A stretch of 62,547 nt of DNA. It comes from CAZUDI01 sp964618975 (lineage in GTDB: Bacteria; Desulfobacterota; Desulfomonilia; UBA1062). Where the stretch lies: positions 1 through 62,547 of the forward strand of contig CAZUDI010000018.1 of the NCBI GenBank assembly GCA_964618975.1, in the 5' to 3' direction. Under the pieces are notes generated by a model. That model made no database searches. It was not told the DNA's origin and saw only the letters and a list, made by a program, of their open reading frames with translations. Of this stretch, positions 24,686 through 32,625 are shown piece by piece; the stretch's first letter is position 1; each line of letters begins with the position of its first letter. The position numbers and the translations under genes were made by a program.

Positions 24686-25399
24686 TTAAGAGCGGGCCTT
24701 GGTGAGGGCCCTCCAGAAGGGTTTGCACAGAAAGCTCTGCTCGTCCAGGGCGCAGAGCCGCTCGAAGAGGGGCCTGGTGAGAGTGAAGGCCAGGATCTCC
24801 GGCGGGAGATATCTCCGCATGGCGATATCGGTGGCGCCGATGACGGCCTGGGGCTGGTCCAGGTCGCGCAGCAGCACGACCAGCTGCATGCAGCCGGCGC
24901 CGAAGGGGGCGATGACCGGCGGCGGGTCGCCGGGCAGGCTGTGGTACTGGGCCCCGGTCATGAGCAGGCTCAGCTGGTCGGGGGTGACCAGGAAGGTGAT
25001 CGTCTTGAGAAAATCCCAGGCCTCGGCGCGCAGCGGGCCGATGAGGATGTGGGGGTGCTCGCTGCGGTAGGGCGGGGTGTGGTCGAGCCAGGCGTGCATG
25101 TGGGCGGGGGTGGCCTTGAGCCCCTCGCCGCCCACCAGAAAGGCGACGAAACTCTCGCGGTCGCGGCCTGCGACCCCGCACAGCCAGTGGCCGGCCCCGC
25201 CGCAGCCTGCCTGGTCGGCCGCGAGGTGCAGCGTCCTCCCGGCGCACCAGTCCTCAAAGAAGCTGAAGACGCAGCGGTGACTCCCCGGCGCGGGCCGGAC
25301 GGTGGGCGCGAAAGGGCTAATCTGTGGCGCATCGTAGAAGCCGATCAGCGGCAGGCGGATGCCGGATTTCTGCAGGAGAAAGGCGGGGTCGGGCTGCAT
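24686..25399 (-). CDS. DUF169 family protein
   Basis: The 237-residue product resembles DUF169 proteins, common in anaerobes and methanogens and often near Fe-S or acyl-CoA enzymes; their function is not known. Visible blocks are RCVFSFFEDWCAGRTLHLAADQAGCGGAGHWLCG, where several cysteines lie close together, ILIGPLRAEAWDFLKTITFLVTPDQLSLLM, and ATDIAMRRYLPPEILAFT near the C-terminus. ATG 25399 is the first in-frame start that gives a DUF169-sized protein. It is probably single-gene. Confidence 0.7.
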   Translation of the reverse strand: MQPDPAFLLQKSGIRLPLIGFYDAPQISPFAPTVRPAPGSHRCVFSFFEDWCAGRTLHLAADQAGCGGAGHWLCGVAGRDRESFVAFLVGGEGLKATPAHMHAWLDHTPPYRSEHPHILIGPLRAEAWDFLKTITFLVTPDQLSLLMTGAQYHSLPGDPPPVIAPFGAGCMQLVVLLRDLDQPQAVIGATDIAMRRYLPPEILAFTLTRPLFERLCALDEQSFLCKPFWRALTKARS

Positions 25400-25794
25400 G
25401 GGCTGCCTCCTTGTCTGTCTGCGGCCGGCCATTGTGAGGCGCGGACACCGCTGCCGCAGGCGGTATGTCAGAGGATTCCATTGTACCTGATTTAGTGGGT
25501 GGCCGTCCAGCCCGGTAAAACAGATCGGCAGCGCGTGATGCCGGTTTAATCGCCTGAGGGTCAAATTTCCCGCCGCTGGCGGCGGCAAGTAGGGGCCTGA
25601 GGACTGCCCCTGGGGTTCATCCCCCCGAATCTTACCCCGCACGGATCTGTCCGCGTTACCCGAGATCCGGTACGTTGCGGGCGCTGCCGGAGCGGTCCAC
25701 GTACCCTGAGTCGGGGGGGGTGCTCAAGGTCCGAGCGGGATCGGGCGGGCCCGGTGACCCTATGGACAGCCCGCCCTCAGGTGAGCGCCGCTTG
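25400..25794. other. intergenic with one full repeat copy
   Basis: Contains a good copy of the dispersed repeat (25547-25630). The rest is GC-rich and holds no gene I can support. Confidence 0.5.
25547..25630 (+). repeat. dispersed intergenic repeat, full copy
   Basis: Begins TAATCGCCTGAGGGTCAAAT, then the palindrome CCGCCGCTGGCGGCGG, CAAGTAGGGGCCTGAGGA, and ends CTGGGGTTCATCCCCCC. It is nearly collinear with the copy at 62316-62400. Confidence 0.7.
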
Positions 25795-26562
25795 TCACCG
25801 GGAACGGGAGGCCACCGGGTCGGTGTGTGCGCAGGGTACAGCGCAGACGCACTTGCCGCAGGCATCGGCCACGCCGAGTCTCTCGTGGCGGCGCTGGTTT
25901 TCCAGCAGCAGGGCGTAGCAGCGCTGCCGGTCGAAGGCCTCCGTCTGCAGGGCCCCGCTCACGCAGCGCTCAACGCAGGCGCGGCACGATCCATCATGGC
26001 GGTGGAGGCAGGCCTCACGCTGCGGGCGGGGGCTCGGGGGCAGGGGCGCCGTGGTCAGCAGGCTGCCGATGCGGCCGCAGCAGCCGCTGGCGGTGATGAG
26101 GAGTGTGTGCAGCCCGAAGCCACCCAGGCCGGCGATATAGGCGGCGTGCCGGTGCGACCAGTTGCTCCGGAGACTTCGGGGGTCGAAGTTGTGGGTCGCC
26201 GGCACCAGGGCGCAGGTGTGCCCTTCGGCCTCCAGGATCCCGGCCAGGTGCGCGTTGAGCTGTTCGATCAGGCGGTTGGTTTCGACGTAGGCCCGGGCCC
26301 ACTCCGGCGAGGCGTAGTACCCCTCGCGGTTCGAGCGCGCCAGGGCGCGGGTGAAGGGCACGAAATAGGCGATCACGCTGCGCGCGCCCGGCAGCAGGTT
26401 CTGTGGCCGGGCGTGCGTGGGGCTGGCCACCTCCCGGAGCCGCTCGAAGAGCGGGTCGCTCGCGGAGGCGACCCCCAGCAGGGGCGCGCCCCAGGGGACG
26501 TCCGAACTGCGGGCCTGCTCGCAGACAAAGCGGGTCATTTCGCCTACGAGGGTTTTGTGCAT
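25795..26562 (-). CDS. QueG-like 4Fe-4S protein
   Basis: The 255-residue product resembles epoxyqueuosine reductase-like and related ferredoxin-type proteins. It has an N-terminal corrinoid-reductase-like region (NLLPGARSVIAYFVPF, AAYIAGLGGFGLHTLLIT) and two cysteine groups typical of a double-cluster ferredoxin: CRACVERCVSGAL and CGKCVCAVPC. The real QueG is about 350 residues and has cobalamin, so this is a shorter relative, perhaps acting as an electron carrier or reductase of unknown substrate. ATG 26562 gives the family-like start. Confidence 0.7.
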   Translation of the reverse strand: MHKTLVGEMTRFVCEQARSSDVPWGAPLLGVASASDPLFERLREVASPTHARPQNLLPGARSVIAYFVPFTRALARSNREGYYASPEWARAYVETNRLIEQLNAHLAGILEAEGHTCALVPATHNFDPRSLRSNWSHRHAAYIAGLGGFGLHTLLITASGCCGRIGSLLTTAPLPPSPRPQREACLHRHDGSCRACVERCVSGALQTEAFDRQRCYALLLENQRRHERLGVADACGKCVCAVPCAHTDPVASRSR

Positions 26563-26620
26563 GGGAGCTCCTCCTGCCGCCCTCATACCAGATGCGCGCG
26601 GCGCGCACCAAGCTCAAAGT

Positions 26621-26692
26621 CCCCGGGCGGGCTTTCCCCCGCCTGAAGGGGAGGGTCCGGGGTCTGCCCTGAGGTTCATAGCCGTGATCCGC
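26621..26692 (+). repeat. dispersed intergenic repeat, diverged copy
   Basis: Ends with GGTCTGCCCTGAGGTTCAT followed by AGCCGTGAT, as the other copies do, but the 5' palindrome is changed. Confidence 0.4.
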
Positions 26693-26784
26693 CTGAAAAA
26701 GCGATTCAGCCAAAGCACCTGACTTTCCCGAGAGCCTGGCATGGATAATATATCAAGGAAGATGAAAATTTCTTTGAAAGGGAT

Positions 26785-26820
26785 CTGGGGGGAACTTCTT
26801 TTTAAAGAAGTTTCCCCCAG
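26785..26820 (-). terminator. terminator-type hairpin ending the arsenic operon
   Basis: Two 16-base arms (26785-26800 and 26805-26820) pair at 15 positions with a 4-base loop. It lies 65 bases after the stop codon of the TauE-like gene on the minus strand. The tail is only modestly T-rich. Confidence 0.75.
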
Positions 26821-26884
26821 GCAGACAAGACCCGGTCGTTTTCCGGGGTCCTGTCAGGCAGTGAGTCGCAGGCCCGGGCGTTCT

Positions 26885-27715
26885 TCACAGCGGAAGGTTC
26901 AGCCAGGAAAAGACCCCCACCATCTTGAGGCCCATGTAGAGCATCACGGCGATGAAGAGGTGCTTGAGCTTGGTGGCCGGCAGGCGATGCGCTGTCTTCG
27001 CGCCCACAAAGGCCAGGGGCACGCTGCAGCCGGCCAGCAGGATCCACTGGAGCCAGTTTACGTAACCGGTTGAATATGGAGGCAGTCCCTGCACCCCAAG
27101 ACCGTTGATCATGTAGGAGAGTGATCCTCCGAGGGCCGTGAAGACCATGAGGGCCGTGGAGGTGCCCACGGCCTGGTGCATTTTGAACTTCAGGGCATAG
27201 ACCATGATGGGGATTATGAGCACCCCCCCGCCGATCCCGATGATGCCCGATACGATGCCCAGGGGAATGCCCCAGAGGATGAACGCCGCCACGCTGTCGG
27301 ACGGCTCGTCCGTGATTCGGGGCGGTTTGGCGGTGAGCATACGGATGCCTCCGAGGATGATGACGAAACCGAAGGTTGTAGTCAGAACCCTGCCGGGCAG
27401 GTGGGTGGAGATGAAGGCACCGAAGAAGGCCCCGAGGGCCCCCGCGATGCCGAGGGCGATCCCGGCCTTCCAGAGCACGGCCCCCTTTCTGTGGTGAGTC
27501 AGGGCCCCGCTCATGGCGGTGGGAAGCACCACCATAAGATTGGTACCGAAGGCGATGCGGATGGCCAGCGTGGGGTCAACCCCCATGGTGTTGAGCACCC
27601 AGAACTGGACCGGCACCATGATGAAACACCCCCCCACGCCCAGGAGACCGGAGGCGAAACCCACCCCGATCCCGGTGATCAGCAAGGCGATAATCTGTGC
27701 AGCCTGCATTTCCAT
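26885..27715 (-). CDS. TauE/SafE family permease
   Basis: The 276-residue product has about eight hydrophobic helices and the TauE/SafE pattern GFASGLLGVGGCFIMVPV and VSGIIGIGGGVLIIPIMV in its two halves. Family members export sulfite, sulfoacetate or other anions. It is the last gene of the arsR-permease-thioredoxin-arsC operon (51-base gap after arsC), so it may export a sulfur or arsenic oxyanion, but the substrate is not shown. ATG 27715 is followed by EMQAAQ. Confidence 0.85.
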   Translation of the reverse strand: MEMQAAQIIALLITGIGVGFASGLLGVGGCFIMVPVQFWVLNTMGVDPTLAIRIAFGTNLMVVLPTAMSGALTHHRKGAVLWKAGIALGIAGALGAFFGAFISTHLPGRVLTTTFGFVIILGGIRMLTAKPPRITDEPSDSVAAFILWGIPLGIVSGIIGIGGGVLIIPIMVYALKFKMHQAVGTSTALMVFTALGGSLSYMINGLGVQGLPPYSTGYVNWLQWILLAGCSVPLAFVGAKTAHRLPATKLKHLFIAVMLYMGLKMVGVFSWLNLPL

Positions 27716-27766
27716 GATAGCTGTTCTCCCTTCGTGATATGTTTCCCCTGGATTACCTTGTGCAAC

Positions 27767-28198
27767 TCATGGATGGGACTGTTCCTCGATCCATGTTCGG
27801 ACCTTCTGGCCGATCAGGTCGCGCACCTGCCGGAACTTTTCCATTTTCTGATTATCCGGTCCCGAGAAGGCTGCCGGGTCTTCGAAGTCCCAGTGCTCCC
27901 GTCGGGCCCTTCCCGGGAAGGGCGCCGGACAGCGGGCGTCCGCATGGGCGCAGACCGTGACCACATAGTCGAAAGGCATCTCTCCCAGGGAGGAAGCGAG
28001 GTGTTTGGAGGTGCGGCCTCCCATGTCGATGCCGATTTCCTCCATCACCCTTATGGTCAGGGGGTGCACCCCTTTCGGCTCCAGCCCGGCGCTCATAGCC
28101 TCGAAGCGCCCGGAACCATAGGTTTTCAGGAAGGCCTCCGCCATCTGAGAGCGCGCCGCGTTGCCGGTGCACAGGAACAGCACGCGGATCTTGTCCAT
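27767..28198 (-). CDS. arsC: arsenate reductase, thioredoxin-linked LMW-PTP type
   Basis: The 143-residue product has the P-loop CTGNAARSQ (Cys10) of the arsenate reductase / low-molecular-weight phosphatase fold and the paired cysteines in VTVCAHADARCPAPF used in the intramolecular disulfide relay. It reduces arsenate to arsenite using thioredoxin, which matches the thioredoxin-like gene next to it. It follows that gene after 28 bases in the same operon. Confidence 0.9.
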   Translation of the reverse strand: MDKIRVLFLCTGNAARSQMAEAFLKTYGSGRFEAMSAGLEPKGVHPLTIRVMEEIGIDMGGRTSKHLASSLGEMPFDYVVTVCAHADARCPAPFPGRARREHWDFEDPAAFSGPDNQKMEKFRQVRDLIGQKVRTWIEEQSHP

Positions 28199-28226
28199 GT
28201 ACCCTCCTTCAGGCCGATATGCGGGG

Positions 28227-28460
28227 CTACTTGAGCAATTTTATGAGATCGGCCGGGGAGGGCACCCTGCCCACGACCTTTACCTCGCCGTCGAGGACCA
28301 GGGCCGGGGTGGTCATGACCCCGAGCTTCATGATTTCGCCGATGTCGGTAACCTTCTCGAGTTCATAATCCACACCGAGTTCTCTGGCAGCCTTTGCGGC
28401 GTTCTCGGCCAGCTTGGTGCATTTGGCGCAGCCGGTCCCCAGGATCTGGATCTTTTTCAT
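28227..28460 (-). CDS. thioredoxin-like redox-active disulfide protein
   Basis: The 77-residue product is a small thioredoxin-fold protein with the active site GCAKC at residues 10-14 and the cis-Pro region TTPALVLDGE. These proteins are typical of arsenic operons with permeases of the ArsP/DUF318 type and probably donate electrons to ArsC or to the permease. It lies 13 bases downstream of the permease gene. Confidence 0.9.
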   Translation of the reverse strand: MKKIQILGTGCAKCTKLAENAAKAARELGVDYELEKVTDIGEIMKLGVMTTPALVLDGEVKVVGRVPSPADLIKLLK

Positions 28461-28473
28461 CGTGGTCTCCTTT

Positions 28474-29769
28474 CTAAAATAGTGAGCCGTAGAGCATGCC
28501 TGAGAGGGTGGCCATGATCACGACCAGGGTTATGTATACGAGGGTTTTCTTCGTCCCGATGATGCTGCGGATCACGAGCATGTTGGGCAGGGACACCGCC
28601 GGGCCGGCCAGCAGCAGCGCCAGGGCCGGCCCTTTGCCCATACCGGCACCCATGAGCCCCTGGAGGATGGGCACCTCGGTGAGCGTGGCAAAGTACATAA
28701 GCGACCCGGCGATGGAGGCGAAGAAATTGGCGCTGAGCGAATTGCCGCCCACGGCCGAGCTTACCCAGGCCGAGGGCACGAGCCCCTCGTGGCCCGGCCG
28801 TCCCAGCAGCATGCCGGCGATGAGCACCCCGGCGAACAGGATCGGCATGATCTGCTTGGCGAAGAACCAGGTGCTGTCGAACCAGTCCTGCATTTCTCCG
28901 GCCTGGGTGGCGGTGAGGACCGCGAGCCCTGACACGCCCACCGCAAAGGCCGCCATGGGTTCCTGGGGAAAGAGTGCGGCAAAGACAGCCACCATCCCTG
29001 CCGTGACCCCGATTTTCCAGGCCCGCACCTGGAACCATGCGATGAGCATGCACCCCAGCCCTGCCGCACTCAGTCCGGTGAGGATCCATTTGGCCGAATA
29101 GATGGTCTGCCAGAGGCCTTGGGTCTCAGCGGGCCTGCCCCAGTTGGCAAAGACCAGGACGGCGATCAGGGATGCAAAGTACAGCACGGTCTGCCAGAGG
29201 GGCCTGCCGTCAGCACCTGCCGGTATGTCTGCGGCCGTTAGCTTGGCGGCCTCTTCCTTGCGGAAGATGAGGTGCATGATCAGTCCGATCATTACGGAAA
29301 AGATGATGGCCCCTGAAGCGCGGGCGATCCCCAGCTCGAGGCCCAGCACGCGGGCCGTGAGGATGATGGCCAGGACATTGATGGCCGGGCCGGAATAGAG
29401 GAAGGCTATAGCGGGTCCGAGCCCGGCGCCCATGCGGTAGATGCCGGCGAACAGCGGCAGGATGGTGCAGGAGCACACCGCCAGGATGGTGCCCGATACC
29501 GAGGCCACACCATAGGCCACGATCTTTTTTGCTTCGGCGCCGAGGTACTGCATGACAGAGTCCTGGGAGAGGAATACCCCGATGGCCCCGGCGATGAAGA
29601 AGGCCGGCAGCAGGCACAGGATCACGTGCTCGCGGGCATAGGACTGGGTCAGCAGCAGGCCTTCCAGGACGGCCCTGTCAAATCGGGGCAACCCCACCGG
29701 GAGATAGAAGAGCAGCAGAAAGACCCCGGTCAGACCGGCCAGCCACTTTCCTTCTTCTTTCCAGTTCAT
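28474..29769 (-). CDS. ArsP/YraQ-type permease
   Basis: The 431-residue product has about ten hydrophobic helices with the conserved repeats of the DUF318/ArsP permease family, including AVCSCTILPLFAGIYRMGAGLGPAIAFLYSGPAIN, in which the CSC motif is expected to bind an organoarsenical or metal. ArsP exports trivalent organoarsenicals; the wider family includes other metal transporters. I chose ATG 29769 with an SD-like GGGA; the frame is open to 29826. It is the first structural gene after arsR and has an operator-like 15-mer just upstream. Confidence 0.85.
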   Translation of the reverse strand: MNWKEEGKWLAGLTGVFLLLFYLPVGLPRFDRAVLEGLLLTQSYAREHVILCLLPAFFIAGAIGVFLSQDSVMQYLGAEAKKIVAYGVASVSGTILAVCSCTILPLFAGIYRMGAGLGPAIAFLYSGPAINVLAIILTARVLGLELGIARASGAIIFSVMIGLIMHLIFRKEEAAKLTAADIPAGADGRPLWQTVLYFASLIAVLVFANWGRPAETQGLWQTIYSAKWILTGLSAAGLGCMLIAWFQVRAWKIGVTAGMVAVFAALFPQEPMAAFAVGVSGLAVLTATQAGEMQDWFDSTWFFAKQIMPILFAGVLIAGMLLGRPGHEGLVPSAWVSSAVGGNSLSANFFASIAGSLMYFATLTEVPILQGLMGAGMGKGPALALLLAGPAVSLPNMLVIRSIIGTKKTLVYITLVVIMATLSGMLYGSLF

Positions 29770-29796
29770 CCGGGATCCCTTTTTTGATATGTTGTC

Positions 29797-29811
29797 ATTT
29801 GGCAATATGGC
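29797..29811. promoter_or_regulatory. operator-like 15-mer between arsR and the permease
   Basis: ATTTGGCAATATGGC occurs here, upstream of the permease, and identically at 30173-30187, upstream of arsR. Exact repetition at both promoters suggests a site for the ArsR protein, which is made from the gene between them. Confidence 0.5.
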
Positions 29812-29832
29812 CAAGGTTACGGGCAAAAAAAC

Positions 29833-30159
29833 TCACTCCTCCCCCGCCAGGTCGAGATGCTCCCTGATCTTGGTCTGCAGCATATCCTCGACGCAGGTGA
29901 AGAACCTTGCGGCGCAGGGCATGGTCAGGGTGTAGAACACCTGGGTGCCGCGTTTCTCGTCGCTGATCACATGGGCATTTTTGAGCACCGTGAGGTGCTT
30001 CGACACGGTGGAGATATCCGCACCGATCATCCCGGTGAGCTCGTAGACACAACGCTCACCCCGGGCGAGCTCGTCCACGATGAAGAGCCGGGTGGGATGA
30101 GCCAGGGCCTTGAGGATCTTGGCCCGGGCTTCAAAGCGGGCATAGGTTTTCATGTCCAT
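29833..30159 (-). CDS. arsR: ArsR family transcriptional repressor
   Basis: The 108-residue product has the winged helix-turn-helix of ArsR/SmtB proteins (ILKALAHPTRLFIVDELARGERCVYELTGMIGADISTVSKHLTVLKNAHVI). The cysteine in ERCVYEL lies where ArsR proteins carry the metalloid-binding motif, and two more cysteines (MPCAARFFTC) follow in the C-terminal helix, so a three-cysteine arsenite site is likely. ATG 30159 has AGAGGTG. It leads the operon that contains the permease, thioredoxin, arsC and TauE genes and probably represses it and itself through the repeated 15-mer. Confidence 0.85.
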   Translation of the reverse strand: MDMKTYARFEARAKILKALAHPTRLFIVDELARGERCVYELTGMIGADISTVSKHLTVLKNAHVISDEKRGTQVFYTLTMPCAARFFTCVEDMLQTKIREHLDLAGEE

Positions 30160-30525
30160 GTGTGCACCTCTTATTTGGCAATATGGCAAAATAGGCAACT
30201 AGAGTCAAGAGAAAAATTGCCTGAAGAAGGATTTTCATGGTGGTAGTCCCTCGATGATCGCCTTCTCTTTCCGTCGGGGGCGTCACGAACGATCCTGGGC
30301 CTGTCCTGGTGAGTTGCCTGTACCCGTCTCTTCGTCGTGTCGATTGAAAGCATCACCGGTGAGATTATATTGTAGGATGTGAAAGCGTTGCCTTGTTGGG
30401 GAGTGATGCTGCCCGGAGTCTCCGGAGAATGAAGGAAAGGGGATACCGCGGGCGCTTTTTTCAATACAACGTTGAGTTTTCGGTCGGGACGATTCCCAGG
30501 CAGCATAATCGGTAAGGGGGGGAAT
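30160..30525. other. divergent intergenic region, arsR / glgX
   Basis: Holds the second operator-like 15-mer and, at 30350-30359, the short palindrome TCACCGGTGA. A promoter for the glycogen-trehalose operon is expected here but I could not identify one clearly. Confidence 0.4.
30173..30187. promoter_or_regulatory. operator-like 15-mer upstream of arsR
   Basis: Identical to 29797-29811. It sits 14 bases upstream of the arsR start codon, where a bound repressor would block transcription or initiation. Confidence 0.5.
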
Positions 30526-32625
30526 ATGAGACTGTGGCCGGGGCTTCCGTATCCCCTGGGGGCCGTCTATGACGGCTCCGGCACGAACTTTTCTCTCTTC
30601 TCCGAGATCGCCGAGCGCGTCGAGCTCTGCCTCTTCGACGATCGGGGCAGAGAGACCCGCATCGAGCTGCCCGAGGTGACGGGCTACTGCTGGCACGCAT
30701 ACCTGCCGACCGTCGAGCCGGGACAGCGCTACGGTTTTCGTGTCTACGGGCCCTGGAATCCTGAAGAAGGGCACCGCTGCAACCCGGCCAAACTGCTGCT
30801 CGACCCTTACGCCAAGGCCATCGAAGGGCAGATCCGCTGGGACGCGGCGCTCTTCCCCTACCGTCTCGCTGAGGGACCCGAGGTCATCGGTGAAGACGAC
30901 AGCGCGCCCTTCATGCCGCACTGCGTGGTGCATCAGCCGCATTTCGACTGGAGCGGCGACCGCCTGCTGCAGATCCCCTGGCACGAGACCGTCATCTACG
31001 AGACCCATGTCAGGGGGCTGAGCGCCTCCCTGGCAGATCTCCCCCCCGAGCTGCGCGGCACCTACGCCGGCCTCGCCCACCCCCTGCTCGTGGACTACCT
31101 CAAACAGCTCGGCATCACAGCCCTGGAGCTCATGCCGGTGCATGCCTTCACCCATGACAGGCACCTCATCGATCGCGGCCTGCGGAACTATTGGGGCTAT
31201 AACACCATCGGCTATTTCGCCCCTCACAGCGAATATGCCTCCGACCCACGCCCCGGGGCCGCGGTGGGTGAATTCAAGCAGATGGTCAAGACGCTGCACC
31301 AGGCCGGGATAGAGCTTATCCTGGATGTGGTCTACAACCACACGGCCGAGGGCAACCATCTCGGCCCCATGCTCTGCTTCAAGGGGATCGACAACGCCTA
31401 CTACTACCGCCTGACCGAGGACAAGCGCTACTACATGGACTACACCGGAACCGGCAACAGCCTGAACATGCGCAACCCCCACGTGCTGCAGCTGCTCATG
31501 GACTCGCTTAGGTACTGGGTGCTGGAGATGCATGTGGACGGGTTCCGGTTCGATCTGGCCGCCACCCTGGCGCGCGAACTGCACGATGTGGACCGCCTCT
31601 CGGCCTTTTTCGACCTCATCCAGCAGGACCCCGTGATCAGCCAGGTCAAGCTCATCGCCGAGCCCTGGGACGTGGGCGAGGGGGGCTATCAGGTGGGGAA
31701 TTTCCCCCCGGTGTGGTCGGAGTGGAATGGCAAATACCGGGACTGCGTGCGCGACTTCTGGCGGGGCGAGGATCAGACCCTGGGGGAGTTCGCCGCGCGC
31801 TTCACCGGCAGCTCCGACCTTTACGAGAACACCTCGCGCCTGCCGTACGCCAGCATCAACTTCGTCACCGCCCACGACGGGTTCACCCTGAACGACCTCG
31901 TCAGCTACAACGAGAAGCACAACGAGGCCAACCAGGAGGAGAATCGTGACGGCGAAAACCACAACCGCTCCTGGAACTGCGGCGTGGAGGGCCCGGCGGA
32001 CGACCCCGCCGTCGAGGCACTGCGCCTGTTCCAGAAGCGCAACTTTCTTTCCACGCTGCTCCTTTCGCAAGGCGTCCCCCTGCTTTCGGGAGGGGACGAG
32101 ATCGGCCGTACCCAGCGGGGAAACAACAATGCCTACTGCCAGGACAATTCGATCTCCTGGTACGACTGGGAGCATGTCGACGAAGGGCTGCTCGATTTCT
32201 GCCGCAAGCTCATCCGCTTCCGCCGGGAGCACCCGGCCTTCCGCCGGCGCCGCTGGTTCCACGGCCGCTCCATCCACGGCAGCGGGGTGCGCGATATCGC
32301 CTGGTTCACCCTGGAGGGGGTGCAGATGGACGAACAGGACTGGGGGCAGGGGTTTGCGAAGTCGCTGGGGATCTTCGTCAACGGCCAGACGATCCCGAAC
32401 CCCTATCCGCGCGGCGAGCCGGTGGTGGACGACAATTTCTACCTGATTGTCAATGCCCATCACGAACCCCTGACCTTCACCCTCCCGGAGGCCGATTGGG
32501 GCGAGCCCTGGCTGGAGGTGCTCGATACAGGTAAGGGCTGGGTGGAAGAGGGGACCGCCATTCCGGCCGGGGGAAGAGTCGCGGTTGCGCCCCGCAGTCT
32601 GGTCCTCCTGCGCCATGCGACCTGA
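30526..32625 (+). CDS. glgX: glycogen debranching enzyme GlgX/TreX
   Basis: The 699-residue product is a GH13 isoamylase-type debranching enzyme. An N-terminal CBM48 domain (GAVYDGSGTNFSLFSEIAERVELCLFD) precedes the barrel with the conserved blocks LDVVYNHTAEG, DGFRFDLA (nucleophile Asp), KLIAEPWDVG (acid-base Glu) and FVTAHDGFTLNDL. It hydrolyses alpha-1,6 branches of glycogen, supplying linear maltodextrins. Its last 11 bases overlap treY (start 32615) so the two are translationally coupled; with treZ they form the TreX-TreY-TreZ route to trehalose. Confidence 0.95.
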   Translation: MRLWPGLPYPLGAVYDGSGTNFSLFSEIAERVELCLFDDRGRETRIELPEVTGYCWHAYLPTVEPGQRYGFRVYGPWNPEEGHRCNPAKLLLDPYAKAIEGQIRWDAALFPYRLAEGPEVIGEDDSAPFMPHCVVHQPHFDWSGDRLLQIPWHETVIYETHVRGLSASLADLPPELRGTYAGLAHPLLVDYLKQLGITALELMPVHAFTHDRHLIDRGLRNYWGYNTIGYFAPHSEYASDPRPGAAVGEFKQMVKTLHQAGIELILDVVYNHTAEGNHLGPMLCFKGIDNAYYYRLTEDKRYYMDYTGTGNSLNMRNPHVLQLLMDSLRYWVLEMHVDGFRFDLAATLARELHDVDRLSAFFDLIQQDPVISQVKLIAEPWDVGEGGYQVGNFPPVWSEWNGKYRDCVRDFWRGEDQTLGEFAARFTGSSDLYENTSRLPYASINFVTAHDGFTLNDLVSYNEKHNEANQEENRDGENHNRSWNCGVEGPADDPAVEALRLFQKRNFLSTLLLSQGVPLLSGGDEIGRTQRGNNNAYCQDNSISWYDWEHVDEGLLDFCRKLIRFRREHPAFRRRRWFHGRSIHGSGVRDIAWFTLEGVQMDEQDWGQGFAKSLGIFVNGQTIPNPYPRGEPVVDDNFYLIVNAHHEPLTFTLPEADWGEPWLEVLDTGKGWVEEGTAIPAGGRVAVAPRSLVLLRHAT

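Larger units (their letters stand above)
26563..26884. other. intergenic with repeat copy and terminator
   Basis: Contains a diverged copy of the dispersed repeat (26621-26692) and the strong hairpin at 26785-26820 that ends the arsenic operon. Confidence 0.5.
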
